Assembly: GCA_006503535.1 (NCBI GenBank)
Contig: QYRS01000005.1
Coordinates: forward strand, 1,364,001 to 1,428,000
Length of the DNA: 64,000 nt
From: Arthrinium phaeospermum
Lineage: Eukaryota; Ascomycota; Sordariomycetes; Amphisphaeriales; Apiosporaceae
Reading direction: 5' to 3'
The notes beneath the pieces are model-generated. The model made no database searches and had not been told where the DNA came from. It saw only the letters and a list, made by a program, of their open reading frames with translations. The position numbers and the translations under genes are program-made. Shown here piece after piece: positions 35,321 to 47,454 of the stretch (position 1 is its first letter; the number at the start of each line of letters is the position of its first letter).

Positions 35321-38106
35321 CGACGATATCGTGACAAACTCGATTTGTTCTCACCTGCGCCAAACCCTGATACCCAGAATATAATTGCATTCACACGAGC
35401 CTCTCATTTCCTACCGAATTTTGATAAACCTTGCGTCATAATTTTCGAGGCTACGGTGCGGCGTTGTTCGGTCGCCTTGATTCTACTGCTCTTTTATTCT
35501 CCCTTCTTTTTTGTTCTTTTTTGATCCCCGATTATGACGACTTCAGTCCTTGTTCTCTCTTCTCCTTTGAACACGTACTACCGTGAGCTCTGCCTCGGAG
35601 AATTCGGATGATTACGCCTCACGTGCATGGTCCGATGTTTCAACCAGTTAATCTCAGCACTTCTCTTCCGAGATCATGTTCTTTTGCGCATGGTCTCATG
35701 GACATTGGCGATGTCCCATCATCTCGTCCTTAGGAGATATATAACCGTACGTGCTTGACACCGCAAGAGCACGTGGTTGACCTTTTTTTTATTATCCAAC
35801 GTTCCATCTGTCTGGTTGCGGTCCGTCTGGAGAGTGGGGGCGCTGAACTGGTCGGTGACTTGAATATGGCGCACATCGACTCAGCTTATTCTCTGCATCA
35901 CCCAGGGGAGGCGTCTGGGGGTTTTGCGTAGGGATTACGACGGACGAATCACGATTCATGCATGGTGTGGCTATGATGGCAGGGGATTGAACCCGCGTGC
36001 CGAAAGGTCTATGAGTCGGGAGCCATCGGCGCATCACACATTGCTACCATTTGTTTCATGCCTCCTGCGAAGGTGCCCTATTTTTCGGCCACTCATTCGA
36101 CGGGGTGGCTTGGCCTAGCAATGTTTCCTACCCCAAATGATACCTATTTCGTCGTGGATTCCCATGGAAAAAGGCGGAATGTATGATAGTAACTTTCGCA
36201 TGTTAGAGTCGATCACACAATGATATTGGTAATCGTGCTCTATTCTCCCGTTTTTCGGTTGTTTTCCATGTGACTTGACCGGGCATAAGTTGACAGACCT
36301 TCTGCTCGCAACCCTCCCCTGTAGAACAGGCTATGTGTCTGATTAATGCTGTGCTTCCTTACCCCGTCGTTGTTTGTGTCGCACCTCAGTCACAGGACAA
36401 TACGACAGTATACAGGTTGCGCCGGATGTTGCCGAAATATTGTTGACCTGCTACTAATGTGTGAATTGGGCTGTGATACAGGATCGTCGGATAGTCATCG
36501 CAGTGTGGCAGGGCGGTTGGCTGGATGGTTGGCTTGCGCTTCATTCTTTAGCCTGTCTGGACGCTCCTGTTGCTTGTGCGAAGATGCCAGGGCCATGGAA
36601 AGACACCAATACGTTGTTCGAAGAATACGTTGTTCGAAGTTGGTAGTGTTTCGGCTACAGAGTGAGCGAGCATGTAAGAGGTAACAGTAATATTTTGCCG
36701 CCCAGGCGCCTTTATGGTACCGGTATCCAGGTGACGGATGCCCGTCACCGCGGGCGGTAGAGGACAAGTCAGGAGGAAAACCAGATGAAAGGAATCCGGG
36801 GTGTTATTCGTATAACAAGTCTGAACGCACGCGGGACAGTGTGGGGTGATTCAAGCTCTGTCCCTCTCAGTGTCACTTCCACACACACACACTCTCTCTC
36901 TCTCTCTCTCTCCGAAGGGGGAATAGATAGAGGATGATCTTATAGTCGCAAGTGCCGGATGCGGCAGATGCCATCAAAGCTGTACTATATATAGATGGAT
37001 GGCCGTATATGTAATGGCGTCTGTCGGTAAAAAAGAACCGAGGTCCCCACGTTTTCGGCATGGCCAAAAGGGCAAAGAAAAGAGCCTCTTGCTTACTACG
37101 TTAACGGCTAGTAGGTGCGAGCAGGGTGTGTTGTTCGGGCCCCCGAGTATTGACGCAAACGCATAGGACGGGAACCATAAAAGGAAGTAGTACCTAGGAG
37201 GTAAGTAGGTAGTCAAATACTGTGTGATCTGTTTACGAAATACTCCGTACCTTTCCATTTAAAGAGACTTTAAACTGGTATATCAATGGATTAGGTAGCA
37301 TATTACACAATTATAGCAGCTTCCCTATTAAAGTGGTACCGGTTCTATAAGGGAACACGATATCTATACTACACGAGTAAGCATTTTGTAAGACCAATGA
37401 AGAAAGCGTCAGAGCTGGCAGCAGAGTCTTTATGCTTCTGGTACAGTAGGTGTCGAGGTCAGCCGTATCATCCACATTGAAATGCCGTTCGTTGTCTATC
37501 TAGCTCTCTAGGTAATGTTACAAGGTGCGGCTGTTGGCGACAAGGTTTCAAGGCGGGAGCCCCAACTTGGCGGATCCCGGGCCTTGACTGGTTCGAGGTG
37601 CCCGGGGCATTGGTGAAGTGGAGTTTGCGGGAGCGGTCTTGTTCGATGCTAGTCTAAGTAGGCAAGTGGGGGGGGGATCGGGAGGAGGAGCACACACTGC
37701 GCGAGAATGAGCATGTTTCTGCAACACTACCAGCGGCCTAGTGCTAGTCCATCGTACCGGTACTTCGGGACGCTGCTTTCACTTGAGGCTGGTCGCGATG
37801 TTGCGAGGAGGTCTTCGAAGTAGCATGATTAACGACGATGATAAATCCGCATGTAATATGACTGTCGCTTCTTTTCGCCTAACGCCCTCTCCCAAGCCCC
37901 CCAGTAATTAATCGTGAAGTACCTCTTCACGTTTCCCATCCTCGACAGAGCGTCCCAACCCGCATCCGACCAGTCCAAACGGGTATTCGAGTCCATATTG
38001 ACCCTCTCCATCTTTCGTTCATGTTCAATCATTACAGTCGTATCTACAGCAGCATCCCCGTCGCCTGAACGACCGACTGACTGATATATCCAATCCTGGC
38101 TCAAGC
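35321..38106. other. Intergenic region with microsatellite and a small tandem duplication
   Basis: Nothing here looks like a protein-coding gene. A (CA)n(CT)n microsatellite lies at about 36881-36912. An exact 16-bp tandem repeat (AATACGTTGTTCGAAG) occupies 36608-36639. A weak tRNA-like stretch on the minus strand at 35971-36038 is discussed under rejected items. Confidence 0.6.
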
Positions 38107-38764
38107 CTAGTGCTCCGATGCGATAGTGTAGCGGCCAACCAACAGACTGCCCACAAACACACCGCCAAGCACCGATAGGAAGTAACCAACGTTCATCGTC
38201 ATGACTGCCAACATGCTGTGAAAAAAAGGAGATTAGCTTGGGGACATCGTGGAAACTCGAAGATGATGAATGAACGTACAGAAGATAGCCAACCCCAGCG
38301 ATGACGGTATCAATGACGGCGCGCAGGGGGTCGACGCTCAGCCGCCAGGGGCGGGCGTGGGTCTGGACCTTCTTGACGACCATGACGTCCTCCTCGACGC
38401 CGTTCTCCGAGAGCGTCATCTTCTTGGCGAGGCTGTCGGCCGAGACGCGCTCGGCCAGGGGCAGCTTGCCCTGGACGGCCACGTAGCGGCGCTTGAACTC
38501 CTTGTCGAGCCAGCGCGCCTCCTGGATCGACTTGAGGGCCAGCAGCCCGCGCAGCAGCGTGCCCAGCACGATGAGGAAGATGCACGTGGCCGCGTAGCCG
38601 CCCGCGCTCTGCGGCGTCCAGGCCATCGAGTACAGCGGCGTCTTCTGCGACGTCTGGAACACCGACATCATCATCATCATGCCGCCCGACGAGGACGAGG
38701 ACGAGTGGCCCATGTCCATGCCCCCTGACATATCCATGTCTGCCATGTCGCCGTGAGGTGCCAT
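38107..38764 (-). CDS. Ctr-family copper transporter
   Basis: A homotrimeric Cu(I) importer of the plasma or vacuolar membrane. Exon 1 (38280-38764) begins MAPHGDMADMDMSGGMDMGH, a Met/His-rich copper-capturing ectodomain followed by a Ser run and five consecutive Met (GGMMMMMSVF). TM1 is SAGGYAATCIFLIVLGTLLR. A cytosolic loop with basic and acidic patches (ARWLDKEFKRRYVAVQGKLP, SENGVEEDVMVVKKVQTHAR) leads to TM2 (DTVIAGVGYLL). A 64-nt intron (38216-38279, GTACGT...CACAG) splits TM2. Exon 2 (38107-38215) continues MLAVMTMNVGYFLSVLGGVF. It carries the MxxxM copper filter (MLAVM) in TM2 and the GxxxG helix-packing motif (GVFVG) in TM3, ending GRYTIASEH. The spliced length is 594 nt (197 aa), in frame with no indel. 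The tail has no Cys cluster. The frame stays open 12 codons upstream, but the Met at 38764 best fits the family. Confidence 0.93.
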
Positions 38765-41700
38765 TGTGTGTATGTGTATATATATACGTAGGTGGTGCAA
38801 AAAGTGCGGGTAGAGTGTGTATTAATTAGTAGTAGTGGCGTGGAGAAGGCAGGCACCAGTCCTGTGTGTAGTAGATGAGCGTGATGTTGTTTTGGTGGTG
38901 TTGTTTTTCTGGGGTTGAGATTTCGAAAGAGGTCCGGCCTAAGTTATAAGAGTTCAGATAGAGAGAGAGAAGCGGTAGCCGATGATAAGTAGTTTGTTCG
39001 AGAGAGACAGAGGAGGGGCACGCGGCCGATGGGTTTTAATATATTAAGCGTGAGCAAGTTTGCGAACTTTTCCTCCCGTGTTATGTAACACCAGATTTGG
39101 AGGCTAGTGCGACTTGTCTGTCTGGGGGTTGAGAAGAGACGGCACCAGACAACAAGACTCGACCCCAAGTCGTCCGAAGTCGAGTTATCGTTTTGAGAAG
39201 GTTATTCAAACGCGCACCACGAACACCCGGACGACCCTGGTTTTTTCCTGGGTAGCGACAAGGCTACTACTGTAGATGGCTTGATGGCTAGGTAGTCGTA
39301 CACTGGGCGGGTATGTGGTAGGTGGTCGCGCTGGGGACCGGGGTCGACGAGTCTGGACTGCTCTTTTTTTCGCATGAAGATGGGGGTGCTTGACGGCGGG
39401 ATTCCAAAAAGCTGGGACACCTTGGCACGCCGGGTTTTTCTGGTTCCTGGGGAAGCGAGTTCTCGGCGTTCGTGGCAATTCACCATGTGTTTCTTTTCTC
39501 CTTGGCTCGGGTTGTTGTTATTTTGAGAGGAGCAAGGGGAGGGATAGAGAAAGAAGCAACGTAGGGAAGGGAAGGGCACAGAGAATGAGATAATCTGCCG
39601 CCGCCGCCTCTTTCTTTCATTGAAGACAAGCCAGGAAGCTAGTACAGTAGGTACTATCTATCAACAACACTGCATACCTACCTAACCTAATAATAACACG
39701 CATATCTGGCAGCATCCGAGGGTACGGTTAGTTGAGGTTGGTGGTAATTACCTGCCATTCCAGAATCCAGAGATCCTTCGGTCTTCCTTCCCCCAACGGC
39801 TACTAACTACTACAACTAACTACATGCAGTGCTTGTTTCTCAATTGCCTTGACGCCGTCCATTCCCGGCTACCGCAGTCCTGGATGCCACTATATCACCA
39901 TCATGGAACGTTTGTGGGCTTTGTTTTGCGCAAATGTGCTCAACAAAGGGTTGGTTGTTTAGAGGCAAGAGGCAAGAGAGGGGCGCAGGGGTCGCGGGTT
40001 GCAGGGTCCCGAAGCCAAGTTCGGTTTCGTCCAGGCCCGAACCCGCTGATTTGCCCATCGCAACTCCACCTTCCCCAATCCAGCATGTCCATCTCCTCTT
40101 CTTTTTTTTTGGTCCAGGGTTCAGGTACATACAAGCTTCGCTGACCGACTTACACGCCCGCCATGAAGAGCACGGCCCAGAACCATCGGTCAGTAAGCGG
40201 TTGGTTACATGGAGTCTTCTAGACCGTCAAGCTTCAACATCACGGTCCTTCAGCTTCGTCTGTGCCACTGCCCGTCTCGTCTGCTCTTCCTCTTGCGATC
40301 TGCGGCTGAAACGAGTCAGCCCGCCATCTGGCAACATATCGCACAGTTGATGGACTGACATCATGCTCATTTGTGCGCGTCGTCTGGCCCCGTATCTTTC
40401 TTTTCGGCCTGCTTAACGAGCCTGTGAAACACGGCCATGTCCATGCGACGATGGCGCCCTCTTCAGCCTCTGCCACCATCGCAGCCACCTCCCATCCTCC
40501 ATCTCAAAACATTCATTCAGTCGGGCAAACGCGCTCGCCGCGGGCCCGGGCCCGCACACTTTTGAAACGATCACGAACACCTCTTGCTTGCAGCATGAAG
40601 AACGAGTTCCCGGGTCACGGTCAATGGGTTCGCCGGCTATCTAGCCAACAAGCTATTATCCTGTCCGAAGCGGGCCTTGCATGACAAGATGTATTGAGGA
40701 GTTTTACGCGAGTTAACCATGCCTGCCCTCGCTGCTCATATTGGAAATCGGGCATAACCCGTTCGTTCACTGGACTCTGGTTGACAGGACAGGGCCCCTT
40801 ATCGACGGGCCTGTACGCCGGACTTCTGTTGCCATCGCCTCACATCATGGGCGTATCCAAGAACGGTTCTCCGCCTTCTTTGATTCTGCACCAGATGCTA
40901 GGATTTTGTCCCTCAGGGGTCAGTTGCGTTGATGATAGGACTAAAAGATTACCAATCGGTCCCTTAGACAGGTCAGTTTTCAGGCGATGGGACCAAGTCT
41001 GCCCTTACAAGTGTGCATCCGTACTAGTCGTAGAGTTGCTTCCGTATGAGAGCCCTAGCTATGAAACACAACGACGTCGCCTGATGCTTAGGATATAGCA
41101 AGTTGGTTATGTTGCCACTGGCCAGATCCAGTATCGCACATGATGCCCATGGCTCTTTACTATAGAATAGTTAGCGATGGCCACGAGGAGCGTCTGGTAA
41201 AATCAGACACAAGTGAATACTGAGGGCAACTCGCACCTTGGTATTGTCGCTGCGCAGATATGTTGGCGGAGCATCCATGATCATCCAACGTGTCCCCTTG
41301 ATAGCAAAAGCTCTGTTTCATATTGCTCTTTCAACAGTCGACAAACCGGTTGGCCCAGCCAGGCCTGATATACACTTCTGGTGTGAACAACGCTTCCGCC
41401 GTCAAGGATATATACAGAAGCTTGTAGTCCCAGGCCGTGCCCCTAGTACCAGCAACGAGAACACGTTGCTGGGTGAGTTGCCTGAGCTTTCGCCATGTGG
41501 GCGGAAAATTCTCCGGTACCGTCCAGGTTTTCTGGCTTGTCGTGGGCAAAATTGCTACCGTATCTCTCTCGTTCACAGATATCTCAAATGATGGCCCATG
41601 GAGAAAAGTATTGGATGGTAGGTCCAAGAGGAGCCGTAGAAGCCATGAGCAGGATCTAAACTCTACACTCATCGATGAGGAGAAGCCGGATCGTATATAT

Positions 41701-44700
41701 ATACTCACCTATCCTGTGAAGAGAAGAGATCCCAAACGCTTTGAGCGTGTTTCCACCGGGACTGACTTGTTTCTTCGACCAAGTCATCCGCCTTCGGCAT
41801 TTGGCAATGTTTGCTGCTAGTGAATGTAGAGCGCAGTCTGGTGCCCTTCAAGCACTATGAGCAAATGTAGCACAAGTGTTAGGCTTCTTGAGATGGACAG
41901 CACATGAATCAGATCTGGCTCGGTCGATGCTGTGACGGGAACAGCGGAGCCGTGGAGCCCCCGGGTGAGAAAGGGGTCGCAGGTGTCAGCGGCAGTCAAC
42001 AACAGCACTGGAAACAACCGCATGGACCAGATCCTGCCGGGCTCATTCCTCGTGACGATGCTGCCATTCTGTACGCTGTGCAACTGAACGATTAGAAATC
42101 ATGAAGGGATTTGTGTGAACTATGATGATTTGCCAGCTTCTGTGACACATAATAAGGTCTTGAGTGGTAGACTTGTCCCCAGTTGTCCGGAAGTCACTCG
42201 AAGGGACTGATTATCCCATGAGACGGAACTCCTTTGTTCTAGAGATAAGTGAGGTAGTTACACATCCTGAACACGCACAGTCCCCGAAATGAATTCATCT
42301 CTTATTTAGGAGGCGACGATGTCATAGCACCCGGCTGAAGACAAAACCGGCAGTGAGCAAGTCGTACTGAGGCGCACTGCAGAACGCATATGCGTAGGCA
42401 GGTTGCCATCGCAGACTTGCAGTGCATCAACGATATCCATGGAGTAAATATAGAATGCTAACAAGACCATCAGAAATGCCAAAGCTGCCTAAAAAACCGC
42501 CATCCTACGAGAGCACAATCCTGCGAGAGCAAAGATGGTCAGACCAATGATCTATAGTGGGAGTTGTTTCCTTGCGATGCTATCTGTTGATCAAAAGGGG
42601 GTGAAGCGCAGCGACGTTGTACTTTGCCAGTACTGCAGTCCATCTGTGTAAATCCGGGGGCAAATACTGCAGAGACAGCTGATATCGGTACCATTCTGAT
42701 CCTGCCTGACGCCGCCAACATGAGTTGCCGTTGAGAATCCATATCATTTATATTTTGAAGGGCCAAGATGTCCTCTGGAGACCTATCGTATATTTACCGC
42801 CTCTTGGTCCTGCCTATTGCTCACTGTCACTGCCTATGGAGGAAAAGAAGAGGCCTCGTCGAACAGAGCGTGTTCGTCACTTGGCTGATGGCCGGCAAAT
42901 GCGACCATGGACGTCTATCTGAATGATAAGTAACGCTGGCTCGCTTTTAAGGATGCGGATTGTCTTGCAACCAAGGCTTACTGGACTGAGGTATATGTAG
43001 ATGACGGACAACCCGATATGAACAAAGGAACTCCGAGAGGTGGCGATGAGCTCTATAGACAGGCCAGACGCTGACTTGACGATGTCGTCTTTTCGCCCGG
43101 CCGGGCACAGGTTGGTTCAGTTGATTAGAGCTTTATGTGTATCGCTGTGACATGAACATATAGTCAACGTATCTATCCTTATGCTGACTTGACCTGGAGC
43201 TCGCCTGGATCTTGACGACCCTTTTCATGAAGCCCATACGAGCAGACATGACAATATCACCACCATGTCACCAATGCCTAGACAGTCTGTCTACTGCCCT
43301 CTGTCCACATCCATCTATGCTCTTTAGGCACCCTAGGTGCAACAGCAACCGCCTGGTGGCGTCTAAGTGGTGCTCACCCCTTTTTTTTAGAAGCGACTCT
43401 TCTATGTTGCGTGGTCGACACACGATACTGTCAGACCAGAGGGAACGACTCGCTTGGATCGCCCGTCACCTGGGCATATCGACTCTCTCTGAGGGGGTCC
43501 TATGTCCCAAGTAATGACAGCCAGCTTCCTGGGCATAGATAGAAACATGTTACCATCCGTAGCAATATGCCCAGCGCGGATATCCTGCGTGCTGCGTATG
43601 CGGACGAGGGGCCAACGTCGGGGGTGGGGTATACCTCTTTAGTAGACACGAGGCTGTCTACCCATCACTACTGTCATGGAGTACCATATTCATTCTCATA
43701 AGGGGCCACTGGATTACGTCTTCAGTGTAGGAAGGCATAGATAGTAGGCGATTGACGCTGCAAACTTACGGAGGATGCCCGTATGATAGACTGTCTGTAC
43801 TTCCACCATTTAGGTAGGGTATATCGTGTCTTCTTACATGCACGAACGACCAGATACATACACATAGAGCAACGGACTCTTGCACATAAGAACCCCCCGC
43901 GCTTTAGATTGCCTGATGCTTGCTGCCTGCCCCCCTAGACTCTCCCCGAGCATAGCCAAGCTGTACTTTGCCCCAGCAGAGCCGACGTCCAGAACGATGC
44001 ACCAAGGGAGGATAACTATGTAGCTTCGTGCGTCCAGCGAGAAATGTTCAGCAAGTGTACGATGGATGCGATCCAATCGCCATGAGAAGAAGAAGTAGTA
44101 GTAGTTCTCCCCCTTTCCTCTTCCATCATCCACCAACCAACCGCCCCTCGAGAACCGCAGCACATCTATCGTTTCCAAACACGGCAACAAAAGGCGAGTT
44201 TCCAAAGGGGCCAGGCCGGCCGGCCGTTTACTTTCACGTATCATTTCTTTCTTTTCCTTAAACCCCCTTATGTCTTGTCTCATACGCGCGAAATTGGTGA
44301 CGGACATACCCCACCCGACCACGTTAATTATAAACTCGTGCAGTGCAGTTGCAGTTGCAGTTGCAGTTGCAGCACAGCGCAGTGCAGCAGCAGCAGCAGC
44401 AGTGGCAGCAGCAGTGCTTTTGACATGACGGCGAGACACCCGCGCGCAAGGGGGGGTGGTGGGGGAAAGTGACTCCCGGCGTGTTCCCCTTCCCCGAAAA
44501 AGCAAATATGGGCAGCTTCATGGTTTCGGAGTCCAAGGTCAAGGACGGCGGTGATCGGCGATGCAAGGGAGGGCATGGCATGCCAGTCAGGTTGAATTTG
44601 GAAAGGTAAGCTTTTTGTCTTTCTCCTTCAATCCCACATCTTGTAATAAAAGACTTGGGGAAATAGATCAGCTGGGCAAATTTGCATACTGCTAAACCTT

Positions 44701-47433
44701 GTAAAGTAGGTCGGCAGGTAGATGCCAATACAACTTCGTTTCTTTTCAATCTCGTCAACTGGAGGGAAGAAGAAAAAGAGACGAGTCTAATGCCATGCAA
44801 GATGACAAGCTGATAACCCAATCGCTTTTGGTCTATTTCTACTCCGAATTGAGACGAACCCTGTTCGCCCGGAGGCGGAAAACGAGATTTGTCACAATGC
44901 TATATGTCGAACTGTACCATGCCGCCGAGAGGCAATTCCAGACGCGGAACAAAGAAGGAAAGGAGGGAACGAGGGGTGGTGGTGGTGGGAGGCCATGGAG
45001 AGCGAGGAGGGAGGGAGAAGGGAGATCGGCGCAGGGATCTGGGGTACTGTTACCGGCGCCCGCAGGCCCGCGCGGGAGGGAAACCAAGATCCCGAATGGA
45101 AGAAGGACGTGCTGAACGACCAATCCCCATACGAATTCCAGTATTGGACTTAGACGATATCCAGGTCATGTCAGTAAGGATGCCTGCCAGTGAAAGGATC
45201 ATCGTGGTTCCCTCTCTGGCTGCACGTCTTTGTTGCATGCAATGTGCAAAGCAGAGCCACCATATTATATTGTCAGCCTCATCATATCCAGAGCGCCCAA
45301 CGCAGCTTCCTAGACAGTGGTATATCAATATGCATTAGCCGCAATAGACTTGGCCAGGAACCCCTTAGGCTATTTGTCAGGCAATGTTGCGCAGAGAGCG
45401 GTGTGATCCGATGCATTGGCAGCCAGCCGGGGGCCTCATCCGGTTGTCTGGGCGCATGGTCGTTGAAATGGGTGCGTGAAAAGCAAAAAACAAAAACAAA
45501 ACAGCTCTTTGGCTCTCGCTGGATAGGGTACCCGCGACCCGAATACCTAGGTCTGACGAGGAAGGAGTCTCTGGTGTTAATTGCAAATGCCTGCTGCCTG
45601 TCCAAGCAACCGTGCCATGGCCAACAGACGAGCACCATTTGGAATGTTTCTACCTTCCGGATAGGTCAAGGCAGTCCCTCCTCGCCACGTTGTACATACG
45701 ACTCCAGAATAGGTAGGCAAGTGATCTCGGAATCATGGACCGAAGCCATCAGCAGCCCGATCCGCAAGATCTGGGCGGCGCCCATTTGTCTGCAAGCCAA
45801 CCGTAGCTCGCCTCATCTTTCCCCATTGCCACCTTATTCACAGGCACCACCACCCAGGACACGTGCCTCTTTCCGAGTCCCTTCCCCCATCATCTGAAGA
45901 GTGTGCACTCAACAACGCGTATTTGCAAAAAGAGATGCTTTCCTGGGCTGTGTGTATGTATCACTGTTACAGAGCATCCATCGTTTCCTCTCTGCACTTG
46001 CATAACCACACCAGACCATCCATCCCCCAAAGGGGCAATGCTCAACGATGGACGAGAGCTGAAAACAATATAACCTTAGAGCTGGCACCGCCAGTTGTGC
46101 GCGAGGGCAGAAAGAAGGGGAGGGAAACGAAGCCATGCAGCAAGAACAGCCATGGAATACTGCAGACTGTAGAGCTATTCTTCAAGAGGCCCATGATATC
46201 CAAGCATTGAGTTACGGATGCCTTCATGTCGCACACTTCGCCGACTACTCCGCACACTTAGTCGTAAGATTCCGCAGGATGGTGTGTACACGCTCGATGC
46301 GTACTGCAGATGACAAGCTGTTGGAGGCATTCATCGGTGGCAATCACTCTGCCTTGGCCTTGGCTCTGGCCCTGGTATACGAGAGTTCTAGACGAAATAC
46401 GGTTATGCCCGTTTACAGAAGACGATCATCACCTGATATCCTGGCGGGCGTGGCGGATCCCTGTGACTCCCCAAAAATGACCTCTTTGCTCGTGCTGACG
46501 CTGGATCGTGAGAGGCCAATTGCTGAGAGCAGCGCTCATGCGATCTCGGTGAGATTCAACAGGAGAAGAGTAATCATCATCACCACAAAAGCTGGTACAG
46601 GCACATCGACGGCGGGTGTTATCTTAGTTCCTCATTAGGAAAACACTGCATAGGCTAGTTCACCCGCTGAGCATCGAGATGATAGCGCCGCCGCCGGCTT
46701 GGGCTGAAGAAGGCCTTCTAGAATCAAAAACCCCCATGCCCAAGCTGCAAGTGCTGCTGCAAGAGCCCTGGCTCAAGCCTGCATCGTTACGACGCGAGCC
46801 ACACCGTGGTTGCAGCAGTGCTTCGTGCAATGTCGTTGGCGAGCCATTCGGGATTATGCCGCCGTGTGCGCGCAATTGGACTCGTGCGAAACCGTGGTTA
46901 GGTTGGCTCGCTAGCAAGGAGCGATTCGCGGTCACCTAGCCGGTCGCTCTGAATCGTACGTACGTACAGTAGAGCAGTAGCCGACCGTGTTGTTGCGCCA
47001 TCTCTCCCCACAAATGCTTGGGCTGGGGCCAGGAAACGTGCTTCAATTGTGTGTGTGTCGTCTCCCCTGCGAGTCGGCCGGCCAAACAACCCGGCTTACT
47101 CGCTGAAAGCATCACAGAGTAAGTAGGAAGGCTCTGCTGCAGGCTCTGCAGCTCACCAAAACCCATCTGACGGCCTGACTGGCTGGGACAACCACACTCT
47201 ACTTGTTCCGCAGAACCTGTGGCCGATCGCCCAGCGAGGGGGATCGGGGCTTGTAGGCAAGGTAAGCAGATGTATCTCTCGTAAATATCCAAAGTCGAGG
47301 CTGTGATTGGCTAGGCGGGAAGGGGGTCAATGGATGGCAGGAAGTCTCGAGGGGGTTGAAACGAAACTAGTTGGCTGACAAGTACCAATCATGATACTGT
47401 AAAGGTCTAGGTCGGCTGAGGCGGGCAGGGTAT
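38765..47433. other. Gene-poor region of 8.7 kb left of the AT-rich element
   Basis: I find no gene that I can defend. Open frames of 60-235 codons occur on both strands (for example 43834-44505 on - and 45190-45897 on +) but overlap each other and show no domains. TGCAGT/TTGCAG hexamers pass into (CAG)n at about 44339-44415. Composition is ordinary GC-balanced right up to the transposon boundary, so the AT-rich block has a sharp edge. Confidence 0.5.
44339..44415. repeat. TTGCAG/CAG microsatellite
   Basis: Four to five steps of GTTGCA pass into GCAGTGCAG and then six CAG units, a broken GTG and three more CAG. In one minus-strand frame this gives Ala and Ala-Thr runs, but no real gene is supported there. 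Confidence 0.85.
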
Positions 47434-47454
47434 CGGTTATTCTAACCTAATTAA
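47434..47454 (+). repeat. Left terminal inverted repeat
   Basis: CGGTTATTCT-A-ACCTAATTAA; 20 of 21 bases match the reverse complement of 51024-51044. The one difference (A here, G there) is a transition of the kind RIP produces. Confidence 0.85.

Noticed and set aside
35971..36038. tRNA-like sequence on the minus strand with a B-box-like GGGTTCAATCCCC and a 7-bp TGTGATG/CATCATA end pairing
   Set aside because: The T stem pairs in only three of five positions, no D arm or clean anticodon stem can be drawn, and the total length of 68 nt is too short. At most it is a tRNA relic or tRNA-derived fragment. A covariance-model tRNA search would decide.
41331..42083. Minus-strand frames with protein-like phrases, considered as a decayed enzyme gene
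   Set aside because: Frames on the opposite strand look equally plausible and no domain or splice structure could be assembled. It cannot be told from chance.
43834..44505. 223-codon open frame on the minus strand with Ala/Thr runs
   Set aside because: The repeats come from the TTGCAG/CAG microsatellite, and the rest has no recognisable or steady protein character.
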